Source: Brugia malayi
Lineage: Eukaryota; Nematoda; Chromadorea; Rhabditida; Onchocercidae
Reading direction: 5' to 3'
Assembly: GCF_000002995.4 (NCBI RefSeq)
Contig: NW_025062479.1
Coordinates: 23,423,721-23,487,720 of the forward strand
Length of the DNA: 64,000 nucleotides
Notes under the pieces: generated by a model
What the model saw: only the letters and a program-made list of their open reading frames with translations
Told to the model about the DNA's origin: nothing
The model's database searches: none
Made by a program: the position numbers and the translations under genes
In this document: in pieces, positions 1 to 12,607 of the stretch
How the letters are laid out: each line of letters starts with the position of its first letter
Numbering within the stretch: the first letter of the stretch is position 1

Positions 1-677
1 ATTTTTATTTGCACAATGTTATTTAATAGTAGCATTAAATTTTAATTTAATTTTTTTATGCAAATTTTTGTTTATTTAATATTATTTATTAAAGTATTAA
101 ATTTTAATTTATTTCTCGAAAAGAGAGAAAGAAAGAGAAACTTTATCAAATATTTTTCTAATAATTTTCTTTCTATTCATCATAAATCACATAATTCACT
201 TATTCATTTCGTCCTTCTTTTTACTGATCACTGATAATTTCTCTTTTCTCATTTCGTCTTGCCATAATTAAATTTAAAAAATTAAAACAAAAAAAAAAAA
301 AAAAAAGAAAGAAAGAAGGAAAAGATTAGTTCTGTGTAAACTCGATAAGCACTCCTTTAACATTTTGTGGTTTCACTTTTCTTTTCTTTTTATTTTTTTG
401 CTTTTTTGTTTTATTTTTTATTTTTTTTTTGCTTTTTGAAGAAACATAAAAGAAAAAAGAAAGAATGGTTCAATATAAAAATCGTTTCAAATTAATTCTT
501 AAATTTGTTAAATGAAATTGTGTGAAACAAATATTATTTTGAGCAAAGCAAAGTTAAATTTTTCATATTTATGTGTTTTCGCTTTTTCTTTTTTTTAAAA
601 AACAATACTTCTGCTCTTATTATTGTTGTTAAAAGATTAATAATAATTATTACTGAAATTTTATCAGCAATTTGAAA

Positions 678-911
678 TGTTTGATAATGATATGATAATG
701 CTAGCTAAGTGTTTGATAATGATATGATAATGCTAGCTAAGTGTTTGATAATGATATGATAATGCTAGCTAAGTGTTTGATAATGATATGATAATGCTAG
801 CTAAGTGTTTGATAATGATATGATAATGCTAGCTAAGTGTTTGATAATGATATGATAATGCTAGCTAAGTGTTTGATAATGATATGATAATGCTAGCTAA
901 GTGTTTGATAA
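678..911. repeat. 32-bp tandem array, about 7 copies
   Basis: Seven near-perfect 32-bp units plus a partial one. Each starts TGTTTGATAATGATATGATA and ends in ATGCTAGCTAAG. Each unit has three GATAA words and the palindrome GCTAGC. The copies look identical, so the array is either young or kept homogeneous. Confidence 0.95.
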
Positions 912-1407
912 TTAAAATGCTTAATAATGCTTATTTTGCATCAGTTATAATGATTAAATGATAATTTTAATTATTATTGGAATTGAAATGAATTAATTAT
1001 ATTAATGGAATAATTGATATCACAATTTATATAATTTATTTATTATTCCAATATAATAAACGCTTCTTCCTTTTTTCCCCTCTCTCTCTCACACACACAT
1101 TTTTATCAATTATTAAATTAAAAGTAAAAGAAAAGAAAAATAATTCATTGTATTAAAATTGTTTACAAAATATCTCAAAAAAAAAAAAACTTTTTTTGTT
1201 GAAAACAAATTTAAATTTATATTTTCTTTATCTTTTAGCTAATATTAGCAATTTTTTAATTATAATTTTAATTTGCTATTCATATTAATTTCAATCAAAT
1301 CATATTTTACATTTTTTTTTGCCTTTCTTTTAGCTCAAAAAAAAAAAAAGAATAATAAATTTGATCATAAATTTTTTGAAAAAAATTATTTTTAATTTTA
1401 AAAATAG

Positions 1408-1535
1408 TTGATGGAGTACATATGTTGCTGAATGACATCTGACGTCTATCGGATGTTGTTGAATTCGGAAGTTAAAACGAATTTTACTATTTATTAGCAT
1501 TCGAAAAAGCAAACTGATCCGATGGATTATGTTAC
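1408..1535 (-). other. Mixed-composition patch with a short open frame
   Basis: About 130 bp of clearly less AT-biased sequence in an otherwise A/T-rich stretch. On the minus strand an open frame of 60 codons (1330-1512) reads through it. The middle part uses varied codons (for example FRIQQHPIDVRCHSATYVL) before it runs into low-complexity A/T. I see no convincing donor and no neighbouring exon. It could be a leftover exon, a UTR exon or a non-coding RNA; a short hairpin with arms ACATC and GATGT is present. I do not recognise the peptide. Confidence 0.2.
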
Positions 1536-3184
1536 ACTTTTTTAAATTTATTCTATTATAGTAGTAACTTTTGTATAATGCATTGGTTGTTTAAATTGTT
1601 TACCTGTTTACCTAATTGTTTACTTGTCTATCAGTATTTATTTGCTTTAAAAAAAAAAATATTTGTTTTCTCTTTTTTGAAAAAAAAGAAAAAACGAAAA
1701 ATGAGAAATGATTTATTTATTTATTTATTTATTTGTTTATTTGTCTGTTATAATGACATAGCAAAAAAAAAAAAGAAAAGAAAAGAATTGGTTAATTAAT
1801 TAATTATCATTTTACCTTATTATTTTTATTATTTTAAATATATTATTTACCTATTTATTATTTTTATTATTTGAAATTATTATTTTAAATCAGGTAAATA
1901 CCTTTAATATTTATTTTAAAGTAAAAGAAAAAAAAAACGAAAAATGATTTATTTATTTATTTAATTGTTTATTTATTTGCTATAATGGCATAACAAAAAA
2001 GAACGAAAAGAATTGATTAATTAATTAATTATTGATTATTTTTAAAGAAATGTTTATATTTATCATTGAAAAATTTTTGCAGAAAATATAAAAATTTTTG
2101 ATTATATTTTTAATGATAATTTTAATCTTTTAATTTAGTAAATGTTTAAGAAAATTTTTTTCATTTCAAAATTTTATGCAAATTTATCATTTAAAATAAT
2201 AAAGTTAAACGACATATTGGGCATTTTTTCTGTGCTTTTTTTTGAATGCTTAAACATCTGTTAAATATAATTTTTTTTTTAAATTTAAATTATAAATATG
2301 AAATTATCACTGCTGATTAGCAAGTAATGTTGATAGCATTGAGTTAATCAAATTTAATATTGAAATTTTAAATGAAAAAACAAAAAGAAGCCTTAGAATT
2401 ACTTAAAATATCTGTAATTTATCAGCTAAATTAATTTTAGTGATAAAATGTAAGTTTTATTTTAGCACAAAGTATTATTTCTATCATTGCATGCATATAA
2501 TTTGAATATTATCACCAAATCGTTATCATTTGATATCATTTTAAGCAATATGATAAGCTATAAAAAAGCATTTTGCTTTTTTATATTATGAAAAAATCAA
2601 GAAATTTATCTAAAATATTTTATCACTAAAATGTTTAATGTAAATTTTACTTTTAGCATTATCATTAATTAATTAATTAATTTAATGTTATCAGAAATTG
2701 CAAATATTTTTTTTTGTTTCTCTTAAATTTCTAATATAATAGAAAAAGTGTTATCATTTCTCAATGATATGATAGCAAAAGAAGTTAAAATTTAAAATTT
2801 GTCTTGTTTGTAAATTTTTTCTTCTTTCTTTTTTTTTTTTTTCTAAAAAAATTTTGTTGAAGTGAGAGACTATGAAAATTAAACATCTAAAATTTCATTT
2901 TTAAAATTCCATTAAATTTTTTTCTTTCATTTTTTTTTAGTTAGGAACAAATTAATGTTTTTACTATATTAAATTATACTTTTTAAGTAAAATTTTTAAG
3001 TGAAATTTAAGTAAAATATATGTGAGAATTATTTTAAAATATTCATTTATGTATAGAAATAGAAATATTCCAAAAATAATTGTTTTTTTTTTTTTTTAGC
3101 AAATAACTTTATTATTTAATTATTTTATTAATTGTATAATTACTAATCATTTATTAGCAATTATTTCTTAGAAATAAACAATAA

Positions 3185-3560
3185 AAAGTAAACAATAAAA
3201 AGTAAACATATTTTTTCATTGCTTACAAATATTACTCAATCAATAATTTACCTTTGATCTATTGTTTACACTTTATATCATATTTACAAATAATATTAAT
3301 TAATTATAAAATAATGCAATAAAAAGTAAACAAATCTTTTCATTGTTTACAAATATTACTCAATCAATAATAACCTTTGATCTATTGTTTACACTTTATA
3401 TCATATTTACAAATAATATTAATTATTATAAAATAATAAAATAAAAAGTAAACAAATCTTTTCATTGTTTACAAATATTACTCATTCAATAATAACCTTT
3501 GATCTATTGTTTACACCTTACATTATATTTACAAATAATATTAATTTATTATAAAATAAT
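3185..3560. repeat. About 122-bp tandem repeat, 3 copies
   Basis: The block containing CCTTTGATCTATTGTTTACA recurs at 3251, 3374 and 3496. The copies differ by small indels. AAAAGTAAACA and ATTGTTTACAAAT within the unit give it partial inverted symmetry. Confidence 0.85.
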
Positions 3561-3617
3561 AAATTAAAATAGGTTTCAAAAGTGTTGCACCAAACATTTT
3601 CACTTATCCACCTTTTT

Positions 3618-3635
3618 TTTAACTTCCGGGTTAAA
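3618..3635. promoter_or_regulatory. Palindrome around an ETS-like core
   Basis: TTTAAC and GTTAAA form a perfect inverted repeat around TTCCGG. Read on the minus strand the centre is CCCGGAAGTTAA, which contains the CCGGAAGT core bound by ETS-family factors. It lies in a mixed-composition patch (3571-3640), followed by a GA-rich run. A promoter role is inference; no transcript start is visible. Confidence 0.25.
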
Positions 3636-3644
3636 CCACAAAAG

Positions 3645-3705
3645 TGAGAGAGAGAGAGAGGGAGGGAGGGAAAGAGGGAGAGAGGGAAAAAAAAAAAGGA
3701 AGAAG
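3645..3705. repeat. GA-rich low-complexity run
   Basis: GAGAGAGAGAG passing into GGGAGGGAGGG and AGAGGGAGAGAGGG, then poly-A. Similar purine or pyrimidine runs recur at 13818-13844, 24464-24490, 44245-44272, 53085-53170 and 55488-55530. Confidence 0.9.
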
Positions 3706-4412
3706 AAAATTACTTTAAAGTGTTTAAGTTTGAAATTTCTATTGTTTGATTGATTGATTCATTGATTTGATTGATCTGAAATCATTTGAATCAATCATTT
3801 ACGATGGTTTGAACTTAAGCCATTTTAAAAATTAATCTTATAATCAGTTATTTTTCTGCTAAAATTTTCCTTCTCATTTACTTTTTTTTTTTGTTTTCTT
3901 TTTTCTCTTTTAAATAATTTTTTGTTTATATTTGCAAAATATTTCCTTTTTTTCATAAATTTTAATTTTTAATTTTTCTTTTTTAAAGCAAAATAATTTC
4001 AAATTGAATTTCTGGAAAGTATTTATTTTTAATTATTTCATTTTTTTTTTTTTTTTTGAATCTAAAATGAATTTAAATTCATTTTAAGATGTAAATATGT
4101 TATTATTTTAAATTAAAATTTTCATTCAAATAAAAAAAAAAAGAAAAAAGTTTTTTTTTTTATTTTTTCAGTAAACTTTTTCTTTCTTTCTTTTTTTTTT
4201 TCAAATTTCAAATAATCATATGACATTGTGTGTTAGATTAATGATAATTTCAATTATTTGTCACCCATTTTTTCATTTGTATACAGTTTAAAAAAAAAAA
4301 AGTTTTTTGCGTTTGATTTTTAAATTAATTTATTTTAAAATTTTTATTTCAAATGTTTGATTTATTACTTTTACAGTGTCTTTTCAGTCTTCATAAATGG
4401 TAGTTTATTTAA

Positions 4413-4445
<33 letters not shown>

Positions 4446-4763
4446 TCTAATAAACGAGTCTATTTGTATTTTACAAATTTTCCTTTTTTCTTAATTTTTT
4501 TTTTTATTTTTTGAAATTTTAAAATTTATGGCATTGTATAATGAATTATTATTTAATAGTAAATTATCATTTAACAATGAATTATTTAATTTATCATTGA
4601 ATAATTGAATTGTTATTTGAAATTTGTATATTTTTTTTTGCTTTTCATTTCTTATTATTCAAAAATTAATTTATTTTTTAAATTAAAGCATTTTTTTAAA
4701 TTAAAAATTATTTTTTTTATTATTCAAATTTTTTTGTATATTTATTATTATTCAAATTTATAT

Positions 4764-4769
4764 ATTTTA

Positions 4770-4818
<49 letters not shown>

Positions 4819-4830
4819 TTATTATTCAAA
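4764..4830. repeat. (TAT)n trinucleotide microsatellite
   Basis: An almost pure TAT/ATT run of about 55 bp. The apparent poly-tyrosine reading frame through it is an artefact of the repeat. Confidence 0.95.
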
Positions 4831-7691
4831 ATTGCTCTAAAATTTTTTGCAAAACTAAATTTAATTAACATTTTTATTGAACTGTTAAATTTGCTAATTT
4901 TATCATTCAAATATTTAAGTGAATGTAAAATTTAATTTTCTACAATTTTACAAAGTTACATTCCAAAAATGTCTTTTTAATTTGACTATTTCAATTTTAA
5001 ATTAATCACATTCATTTAATCAAATAATAATATTTAAAAAAAAAAAAAAAAAGCAAGCAGAGTGATAGAAGCGAAAAAAAAAACAGTCATACTTATAATA
5101 TTATCATTGATTAGCTTATCACTAAATGATAATAGTATAATTAATTTAATTCAATTCGTCTAGCAAATTAAATTGATTGAGTATAAAACAAATATAATAT
5201 TTTAGTTTAGTTTCCCATGAACCACTCTTTTATGCAAATTTCATATGCTAATAATATTTGTTATCAGTAGCAATGATCAACGAATGATAAGTAATCAATC
5301 TGTACAGGTGTGTAACAATTGTTGTACCTTTATTAAGAAAAAAACTGACATAAAATTTTGATACGTCGATGTGATTAGAAGATTTAATCACATTTACGTA
5401 TTCATAAATGCAAATAAAATAATCGCATTTCATTTTTTTTATCACTTTTTTTTAGTTAAAGTGATAAGGGTTACGGTAGAAAGTTGCAATAGTTTAAATT
5501 GAATAGATGTGATTAAATTTTTTTTTTTGAAAAAAAATTTATTATTATTATCAAAAATTCCAAGATAATGAGATAACAAAAATAAATAAATAAACAACTG
5601 AAAACTAAAGAATAAATTATTTAAAATTATATTTTAAACGATGAAATATTATTAAAGTTTAATAAATTTTAATCAAATTTTTTTTTGTGTTAAGTTTTTC
5701 TGATAGCAAAGATAAATAAATAAATAAAACAAATAAAAAGTAACGAATTAATTACTTAAAATTATATTTTAAACGATGAAATATTATTAAAGTTTTATAA
5801 TTTATAATTAAATTTTATATTTGTGTGTTAAATTTTTGCGAAATAATTTGAAAAAAAAATTTTTTTTTTTTTGAAAATAATTAAGAAAGGTAAATAAAAT
5901 TTATGCAAAAAAATGTTGATTAAACGATAAGTAAATTTTAAATTGTAAAAGGTAAATAAATTTAAAATAAATTAAAACAAAAAAAAAAAAAAAAATTTAC
6001 GAAATAATTTAATGTGACATACAAAATGAGTGATAACTTTATTTTATTTTTTGATTATTACAGGTTAAAATAACAAGTTAAGAACAAGTAATACTTTTAT
6101 TTTCTTTTTTTTTTTTAAATTTAATAAGAAATAAAAATAAAGATAAAAAAAAGAGGAAACTTTTAATATTTTCAATTGATAAATGTTTGATAGAAAATAA
6201 ATCAAAAAAGTTTTTTTTTTTTATTATTATGTGTAAAATAAATTTTATTTTTAATTACTGTTAAAAATTTAAGTTTATACTATTAAAATTTGAATGAATT
6301 AAGTAAATGATTTTAATTTCATTTCATATGAATTTTAATTTCATTTCACTTCATTTCATTTCACACCATTTCAGTTTATTCTTTTTAAAACTTACTAATA
6401 CTTAATAATAATAATTAATAATAATGATCAGTTACTTAATAATAATAATTAATAGTGATAATTAATAATAATTATAGTAATAATTCAAATTATACATACG
6501 AATTTCAAAAGAAAAAGTTGATATTGTCAATGATAATAAATTTTAAAATATATAAAAAAAAATTGATAAAAAATTTTATATAATAAAAATAAAAATAAAA
6601 GTGAAAAAATTTCATTGATAATAAATTTTAAAATATATAAAAAAAAAATAAATTTTTATTCTTTTGTTTCACGTGTACTTTTACGCTAAAAGTCTGTTTT
6701 TTGATTTTCACGTGTACTTTCACGTTAATGGTTGGTTTAAATTTTTTGATTTTACTAATTAAATTAAATCCTGTTTTTGTTATTATTACTAAAACTATTT
6801 TAGTTTTCAAAAATTTTTATCTTACCAACTATTTAATTAACATTTTCATCTTTTAGCTTTTTATGAGTAAATAATTTGAGTAAAAAATTTGATTAAAATA
6901 TTTTTTAAAATAGTAATTTATTAAAAAGTCAAAAAATTTTTAATAGCTAAAATATTTTTAATTATTAGCAATAAAAATAAAACAAATATAAGAAGCAAAA
7001 AACAAAAAGAAAAAGAAAAAAAAGTTGAAAATTAAATTTTAACTTTTTGTTTCTTTTTCAAATTTTTTGTAGTCAAAAGAAAAAAAAAAACGAAACGAAA
7101 TGATTTTTGTAAAACCTTTTGTTGCCTTTTTATTTGTGAAATACAATTTTTGAATTTAATTATTAATTTATTAAAAATTGAAATTGTTCAAAAATAAGAA
7201 ATTGAAAAACTAATTTTTTTTTTTTGCCAAAAAATTTTGTATCTTAATTATAACTCTTTTTTTTTTAAAGAAAGAACTTGAATAATTAATTAAATATTTT
7301 AAAAGTAATTGTATAATCTATCATTCTGTTTTAAATTTATAATTTTTTACATTTTATTAATTATAGTTTTTTTTTTTTTTTAAAAAATGAATATTTTACT
7401 AAAAAGGAAACAATATTGAAATAATTTAATAAATTTTTGAAAAAATCATATTTCTGAAATAAATCGATGAAAAAGAAAAACTTTTTTTTTTTTTAACTTT
7501 ATAAGAAATTTGTGTTAAAAAAGAATTAAATTTAAAAAAAAAATTGTATTTTTTTTCTCAAACAGAATATAATTCAATTATTTAATTTAATTTAACAAAT
7601 GAAATTAAATTATTTTATATTTTTTTATAAATTATATTTGTGCATTCACAATTTTTTTCATTTTTTGAATGAGTAATTTACGAATATCAAA

Positions 7692-7718
7692 ATTGGGCGG
7701 AAACATTTTGCGCCCAAT
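7692..7718. promoter_or_regulatory. GC-rich hairpin with inverted CCAAT boxes
   Basis: ATTGGGCG (7692-7699) and CGCCCAAT (7711-7718) form a perfect 8-bp inverted repeat around an 11-nt spacer. Each arm carries a CCAAT box, one per strand, next to a GGGCGG/GCGCCC block. CCAAT is the NF-Y site. In a region this AT-rich the element stands out and may mark a promoter. No gene start next to it is visible, so the assignment is inference. Confidence 0.3.
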
Positions 7719-7959
7719 CATTTTTATATGTTCAATCATATTTCTCTGTTCACTCATTCACAGAATTGTTTTATCTAATCATATCATATCATATCATTTC
7801 TTATCATCGATTCATTTATATTAGTTAATTCTAAAATTTTCATTTTTTAAAAAAAAGGAGAACAATAAGAAAAAAAAGCAAACATTAACTAATTCGAATT
7901 GTTTTTTGAATTTTTGATTTTAAATTGAAATTCCTCCTCTTTTACTAATTATTAAATTT

Positions 7960-8715
7960 TTAAATTTGATTTATTAGATTAAAATTATTTTAAAAATTTC
8001 ATTTTTTACGTCTCGTTACGTACGTACACGTACACATACACACATACACGCACAACGTATACAAACACTATTTACAATAATAGTTATGTATTTAATTTTT
8101 AAATTTGATTTATTAGATTAAAATTATTTTAAAAATTTCATTTTTTACGTCTCGTTACGTACGTACACGTACACATACATACATACACGCACAACGTATA
8201 CAAACACTATTTACAATAATAGTAATGTATTTAAATTTTTAATTTGATTTATTAGATTAAAATTATTTTAAAAATTTCATTTTTTACGTCTCGTTACGTA
8301 CGTACACGTACACATACACACATACACGCACAACGTATACAAACACTATTTACAATAATAGTAATCAAAAGTATTTCAAAAATTCAGTTTTTTCACGTTA
8401 CGTACGTGTACACACATACACACGCACCCACATACATACACACACACACACATACACATACAAACACCATTTACAATAATAGTAATCAAAAGTATTTTAA
8501 AAATATCATTTTTTACGTTCCCTTACGTACGCACACGCTCACGCACATACATACACATGCAAACACTATTTACAATAATAGTAATGTATTTAATTTTTAA
8601 ATTTGATTTACTAGATTAAAATTATTTTAAAAATTTCATCTTTCACGTTCCCTTACGTACGCACACACACGCACATACACGCATACACATACACACATAC
8701 AAACACATACATTAA
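7960..8715. repeat. Long tandem repeat with CA/TACG-rich core, 5-6 copies
   Basis: Units of about 139 bp (later copies shorter) contain TTACGTACGTACACGTACAC, a CATACA/CACA stretch, and ACAAACACTATTTACAATAA. The core begins near 8007, 8146 and 8285, with diverged copies near 8390, 8510 and 8645. TACGTACGTA is a perfect palindrome rich in CpG. The His-Thr frame through it is repeat-derived. Confidence 0.9.
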
Positions 8716-9194
8716 CATTTGGTTTTACATTTTAGACAAAAGAGAGAAAATGAAAACTTTTGAATCGCATTTTTTTTCCTTTTTTTTTTTTTTAATTCTT
8801 TATCAGTAAACAATTGTTAAGGTTAGAATAATTTATTTTACAAAAAAAAAAAAAATGCAAAAAAAAAATGAGAAAAAAAGAATTTGATTTTTGTTTAAAA
8901 TAAAGGTTTATATGATTAATTGAATAGTAGAAAATTGAATGTTTTCGTTTCATTTTCGTTTTCTTAAATAATTTCATTTTCATTTTATTATAGCATTATT
9001 ATTGATTAAAAATTTAATTTTCATATTAGATATTTTATATTCAATTATTTATATTAATTACTGATAATACTATTATCATTCCAATTTATTCAATTTCTTT
9101 TTTCTTATTTCAGTGTATTAATAGATTTACAATAATGCAAATAAAAGTAATTTACATTTTAAATTTGAGTAATTATGTTATCAATGAAAGAAAA

Positions 9195-9545
9195 AAAAAG
9201 AAATTGTTTTAAAATAAAAAATATTTACTGTTAAATTGATTTAATAATTATGGTATTATTAGTTATGATAATGATTAATGATATCATTAGCATTGTAATG
9301 ATTATCAGTAATAATAAAATTGTAATCGTTGGCAGTGATAATTAAATTAATGATAATAATTAAAGGAAAAAAAACAAATTGTTTTAAAATAAAATTAGTT
9401 TCGCTAAATTGATTTAATAATTTATCAGTTATGATAATGATTAATGATATCATTAGCATTGTAATGATTATCAGTAATAATAAAATTGTAATCGTTAGCA
9501 GTGATAATTAAATTAATAATTAAATTAATGATAATAATTAAGGCG
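9195..9545. repeat. About 166-bp direct duplication
   Basis: Two copies, anchored at 9262 and 9428 by GTTATGATAATGATTAATGA followed by TATCATTAGCATTGTAATGA. Both are rich in GATAA/TTATC words. Confidence 0.85.
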
Positions 9546-10685
9546 AGAAATGAATATACTTATTTTATGGTACGTTTACCTGTGTGTATGTGTGGGAAAT
9601 AATTAAGTATTTAATTTCCAATACTCAATTTTATAAGATTATAAGTTTTTTTTTTTTTTTTTGGGATACAAACTTTGATCAATATTACTTTTATTAATTT
9701 AACAATGATTGCTTTTTCCTTTGCAAATTTTATTTTAATAATTTTAATTAATTTTATATCGTAATAATATAATTAAAATGATTTGAAAATTTTTTTAGCT
9801 TAGAATAAAAAATTTTAAAAACGGCAAAAAAAGAATTTTTTCTTTTCTTTTCATTTGTATTATACATAATTTAATTTAACATTTATTACATTTTAATTTC
9901 ATTAAAAAAAATTTTTTTTTAATTTTATTTATAGTTTATTTTTTCTTTAATTTGCATTTAATACCAATGCAAAATTGAAATGTTTTTTCTTTCTAAATCA
10001 AAAATCAGTAATCTCGAGAAAAAATTTTTTTTTTTTGTTATTACAATTGTTTTGTTGATTTTTCTTTTCATTTTTGGCATATATCATTTTAAATTATTTT
10101 TTTTTCTTTTTTTGTCTCTCTCTCTCTCTCTTAATTTACCTTTTAGTGATTAGAAAGGTAAATCACTGATATGAAAATGTCTTGAAATGAAATACTAAGC
10201 ATTTATCATTTTATCATTGTAAAAGTTTTCATTTCTATTTAAAGTAATATAATTGATCTAAGATTATCAATCTTATTTGAACGTTTCTTTTTTGATAAAA
10301 AACTAAAATAATTTCAATTCAATTAAAAAAACGGAAAATCAGATAATTTTATAGAGATAAATGAGATTTTTTTGCTGATAAATAAAATAATTTTAATTTG
10401 ACTCAAATTGATTATAAATGCAAAAATGAAATATCATTAATCAGTTTAAAATCAATAGTTTATTTTAATTACTTAGTTGAAAGTTAATAGGGAAAGTAAA
10501 ATAATTTTATATGATAATTTTATAAAGATAAATGAGATAATTTTGGTGATAAATAAGATAATTTTAATTTGACACAAATTGATTATAATTTCGAAAGTGA
10601 GATATCATTAATTAATTTGAAACTAGTAATTTATTTTAATTAATTAATTGAAATTTAATAGTTCATTTCAATTAACTAATAAATT

Positions 10686-10995
10686 GAAAATTAATTTTTT
10701 ATTTTAATTAATTACTTAGTTGAAAATTAACAGTTTATTTTAATTACTTAGTTTAAAATTAACAGTTTATTTTAATTACTTAGTTGAAAATTAACAGTTT
10801 ATTTTAATTACTTAGTTGAAAATTAACAGTTTATTTTAATTACTTAGTTGAAAATTAATAGTTTATTTTAATTACTTAGTTGAAAATTAATAGTTTATTT
10901 TAATTACTTAGTTGAAAATTAATAGTTTATTTTAATTACTTAGTTGAAAATTAACAGTTTATTTTAATTACTTAGTTGAAAATTAATAGTTTATT
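10686..10995. repeat. 32-bp tandem array, about 10 copies
   Basis: A unit containing AACAGTTTATTTTAATTACT and TAGTTGAAAATT recurs every 32 bp, with AACAG/AATAG variants. The 5' copies are more degenerate. Confidence 0.95.
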
Positions 10996-11289
10996 TCAAT
11001 TCTTAACAAGAAAAAAAAAGAGAGTAGAACGGTCATTAAGCAAAAAAATCAACGATTTTTTGATCATTTTTGTTAAATTACCAGTTATTTTGTACTTTTA
11101 TCTTCAATTACTTTTTTTTTTTTTTTATTTAACAGTTTGAAATGAAAAAAAAAAAAAAAAGAAAAAACAAGAAATCGTTTTATTTTTAAATTTGGAAAAA
11201 AAATTGATTAATTATTTAATGGTTTTAAAAGAAAAAAAAGGTAATAATAATTGATAATTGTCATCAAAGTTTAGATGTCGCATTGAATT

Positions 11290-11475
11290 CTTAAAATTAA
11301 AACGTTATATGTGATATTATCATATCACATCTTAACACTGATAATTATCACTTCTATTCCTATTAAATATTTGATAACATTATGTTATATTGATAATATC
11401 ATACTTTAACACTGATAATTATCACTTCTATCCTTATTAAGTATTTGATAACAATATGTTATCAGATTAAAGCTT
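11290..11475. repeat. About 74-bp duplication with GATAATTATC palindromes
   Basis: Two copies of a block containing AACACTGATAATTATCACTT; GATAATTATC is a perfect palindrome with a GATA site on each strand. Confidence 0.8.
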
Positions 11476-11596
11476 GAAATGTATTAAATTCAATTAATCA
11501 TAAAGGTATGGTATTAGTTTTCAATGTTGCAAAATTACTTTATTGTATAATTGTTTATAAATGCAAAATTAAAAATTAAAAAATGGAAAATACCTG

Positions 11597-12040
11597 AATA
11601 ACCCGTCTTATTGGGTAGATAATACTCGAATCTATCATACCCAAATAACCCATCTTATTGGGTAGATAATACTCGAATCTATCATACCCAAATAACCCAT
11701 CTTATTGGGTAGATAATACTCGAATCTATCATACCCAAATAACCTATCTTATTGGGTAGATAATACTCGAATCTATCATACCCAAATAACCTATCTTATT
11801 GGGTAGATAATACTCGAATCTATCATACCCAAATAACCCATCTTATTGGGTAGATAATACTCGAATCTATCATACCCAAATAACCTATCTTATTTGGTAG
11901 ATAATACTCGAATCTATCATACCCAAATAACCTATCTTATTTGGTAGATAATACTCGAATCTATCATACCCAAATAACCCATCTTATTGGGTAGATAATA
12001 CTCGAATCTATCATACCCAAATAACCCATCTTATTGGGTA
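11597..12040. repeat. 47-bp palindromic satellite, 9-10 copies
   Basis: A 47-bp unit recurs with few changes. TTGGGTA and TACCCAA form a 7-bp inverted repeat around GATAATACTCGAATCTATCA. Across the unit boundary ACCCA-TCTTAT-TGGGT forms a second hairpin. A single strand of this array could therefore fold in two alternative ways. The array ends about 570 bp before the first coding exon of the plus-strand gene. Confidence 0.95.
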
Positions 12041-12590
12041 CATACACTGACACTGAAATTTATCTCAAAGATAAAACTTAAAGAATTTATAATTCTCTAA
12101 TATATAATAAATTATTAATACTTTAATGAATAGAGTAAAGTTACCTTCGCCTCGCTTATATTTACTTATTTATTTAATTCATTTATTTCAATTTTTATAA
12201 TCTATTAAAGATTTAAAAATTTTGCTTTTTTTTTAGTCTCAAAAAAGAAAAAAAATAACAAAAAAAAGTTTGCAATTTAAACTATTTGTTCAATTCAACT
12301 TTTTATAAAAAAAAAAAAAATAATTTTATTTAATCCTTTAACACTGACAAATTTAAAATTACAAAGTTTAATTTTATCTAAATAAAAATTTGCATAAAAA
12401 AATTCAAATAAAATGCAAAAAATTATTTTTAATATTTTTCAAATACATTCGCTCATTTTCTTTTAGCATTAATTTGTGCGTCATTTGCGCCTATTATTTT
12501 AGTGTATTATTTTCTATTGTTATTTGCCATTTAATTAAATGTTTTAATGTGAAATTTTTTTTTTTTATTTTTTAAAATTAAATAATTTTT

Positions 12591-12607
12591 TAGGTTCTAT
12601 ACGATCC
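12591..12607 (+). promoter_or_regulatory. Acceptor-like site just before the first ATG
   Basis: TTTTTTAG at 12586-12593 is followed by 14 bases and then ATG at 12608. This suits either a 3' splice site after a 5' UTR intron or a spliced-leader acceptor, which would be expected in a nematode. The 14 bases are open in the ATG frame (xGT TCT ATA CGA TCC), so an upstream coding exon cannot be excluded. Confidence 0.4.

Larger units (their letters stand above)
1..12593. other. Upstream non-coding region, no supported exon
   Basis: I see no exon with coding character and matching splice sites here. The stretch is mostly A/T homopolymer and low-complexity DNA with the tandem arrays listed separately (678-911, 3185-3560, 4764-4830, 7960-8715, 9195-9545, 10686-10995, 11290-11475, 11597-12040). 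Three short patches stand out by mixed composition: 1408-1535, 3571-3640 and 7690-7760. They are candidate promoter, 5' UTR or lost-exon sequence. The stretch 12456-12530, just upstream of the first coding exon of the plus-strand gene, is also mixed and could be a 5' UTR exon. This is inference only. Confidence 0.6.

Noticed and set aside
4605..4868. Open frame with a poly-tyrosine run
   Set aside because: It is translated from a TAT microsatellite and has no splice or codon support.
8406..8600. His-Thr-rich open frame
   Set aside because: It is the CA-rich core of a tandem array read as protein.
11597..12040. CRISPR-like array
   Set aside because: Units are contiguous with no unique spacers, and the DNA is from an animal.
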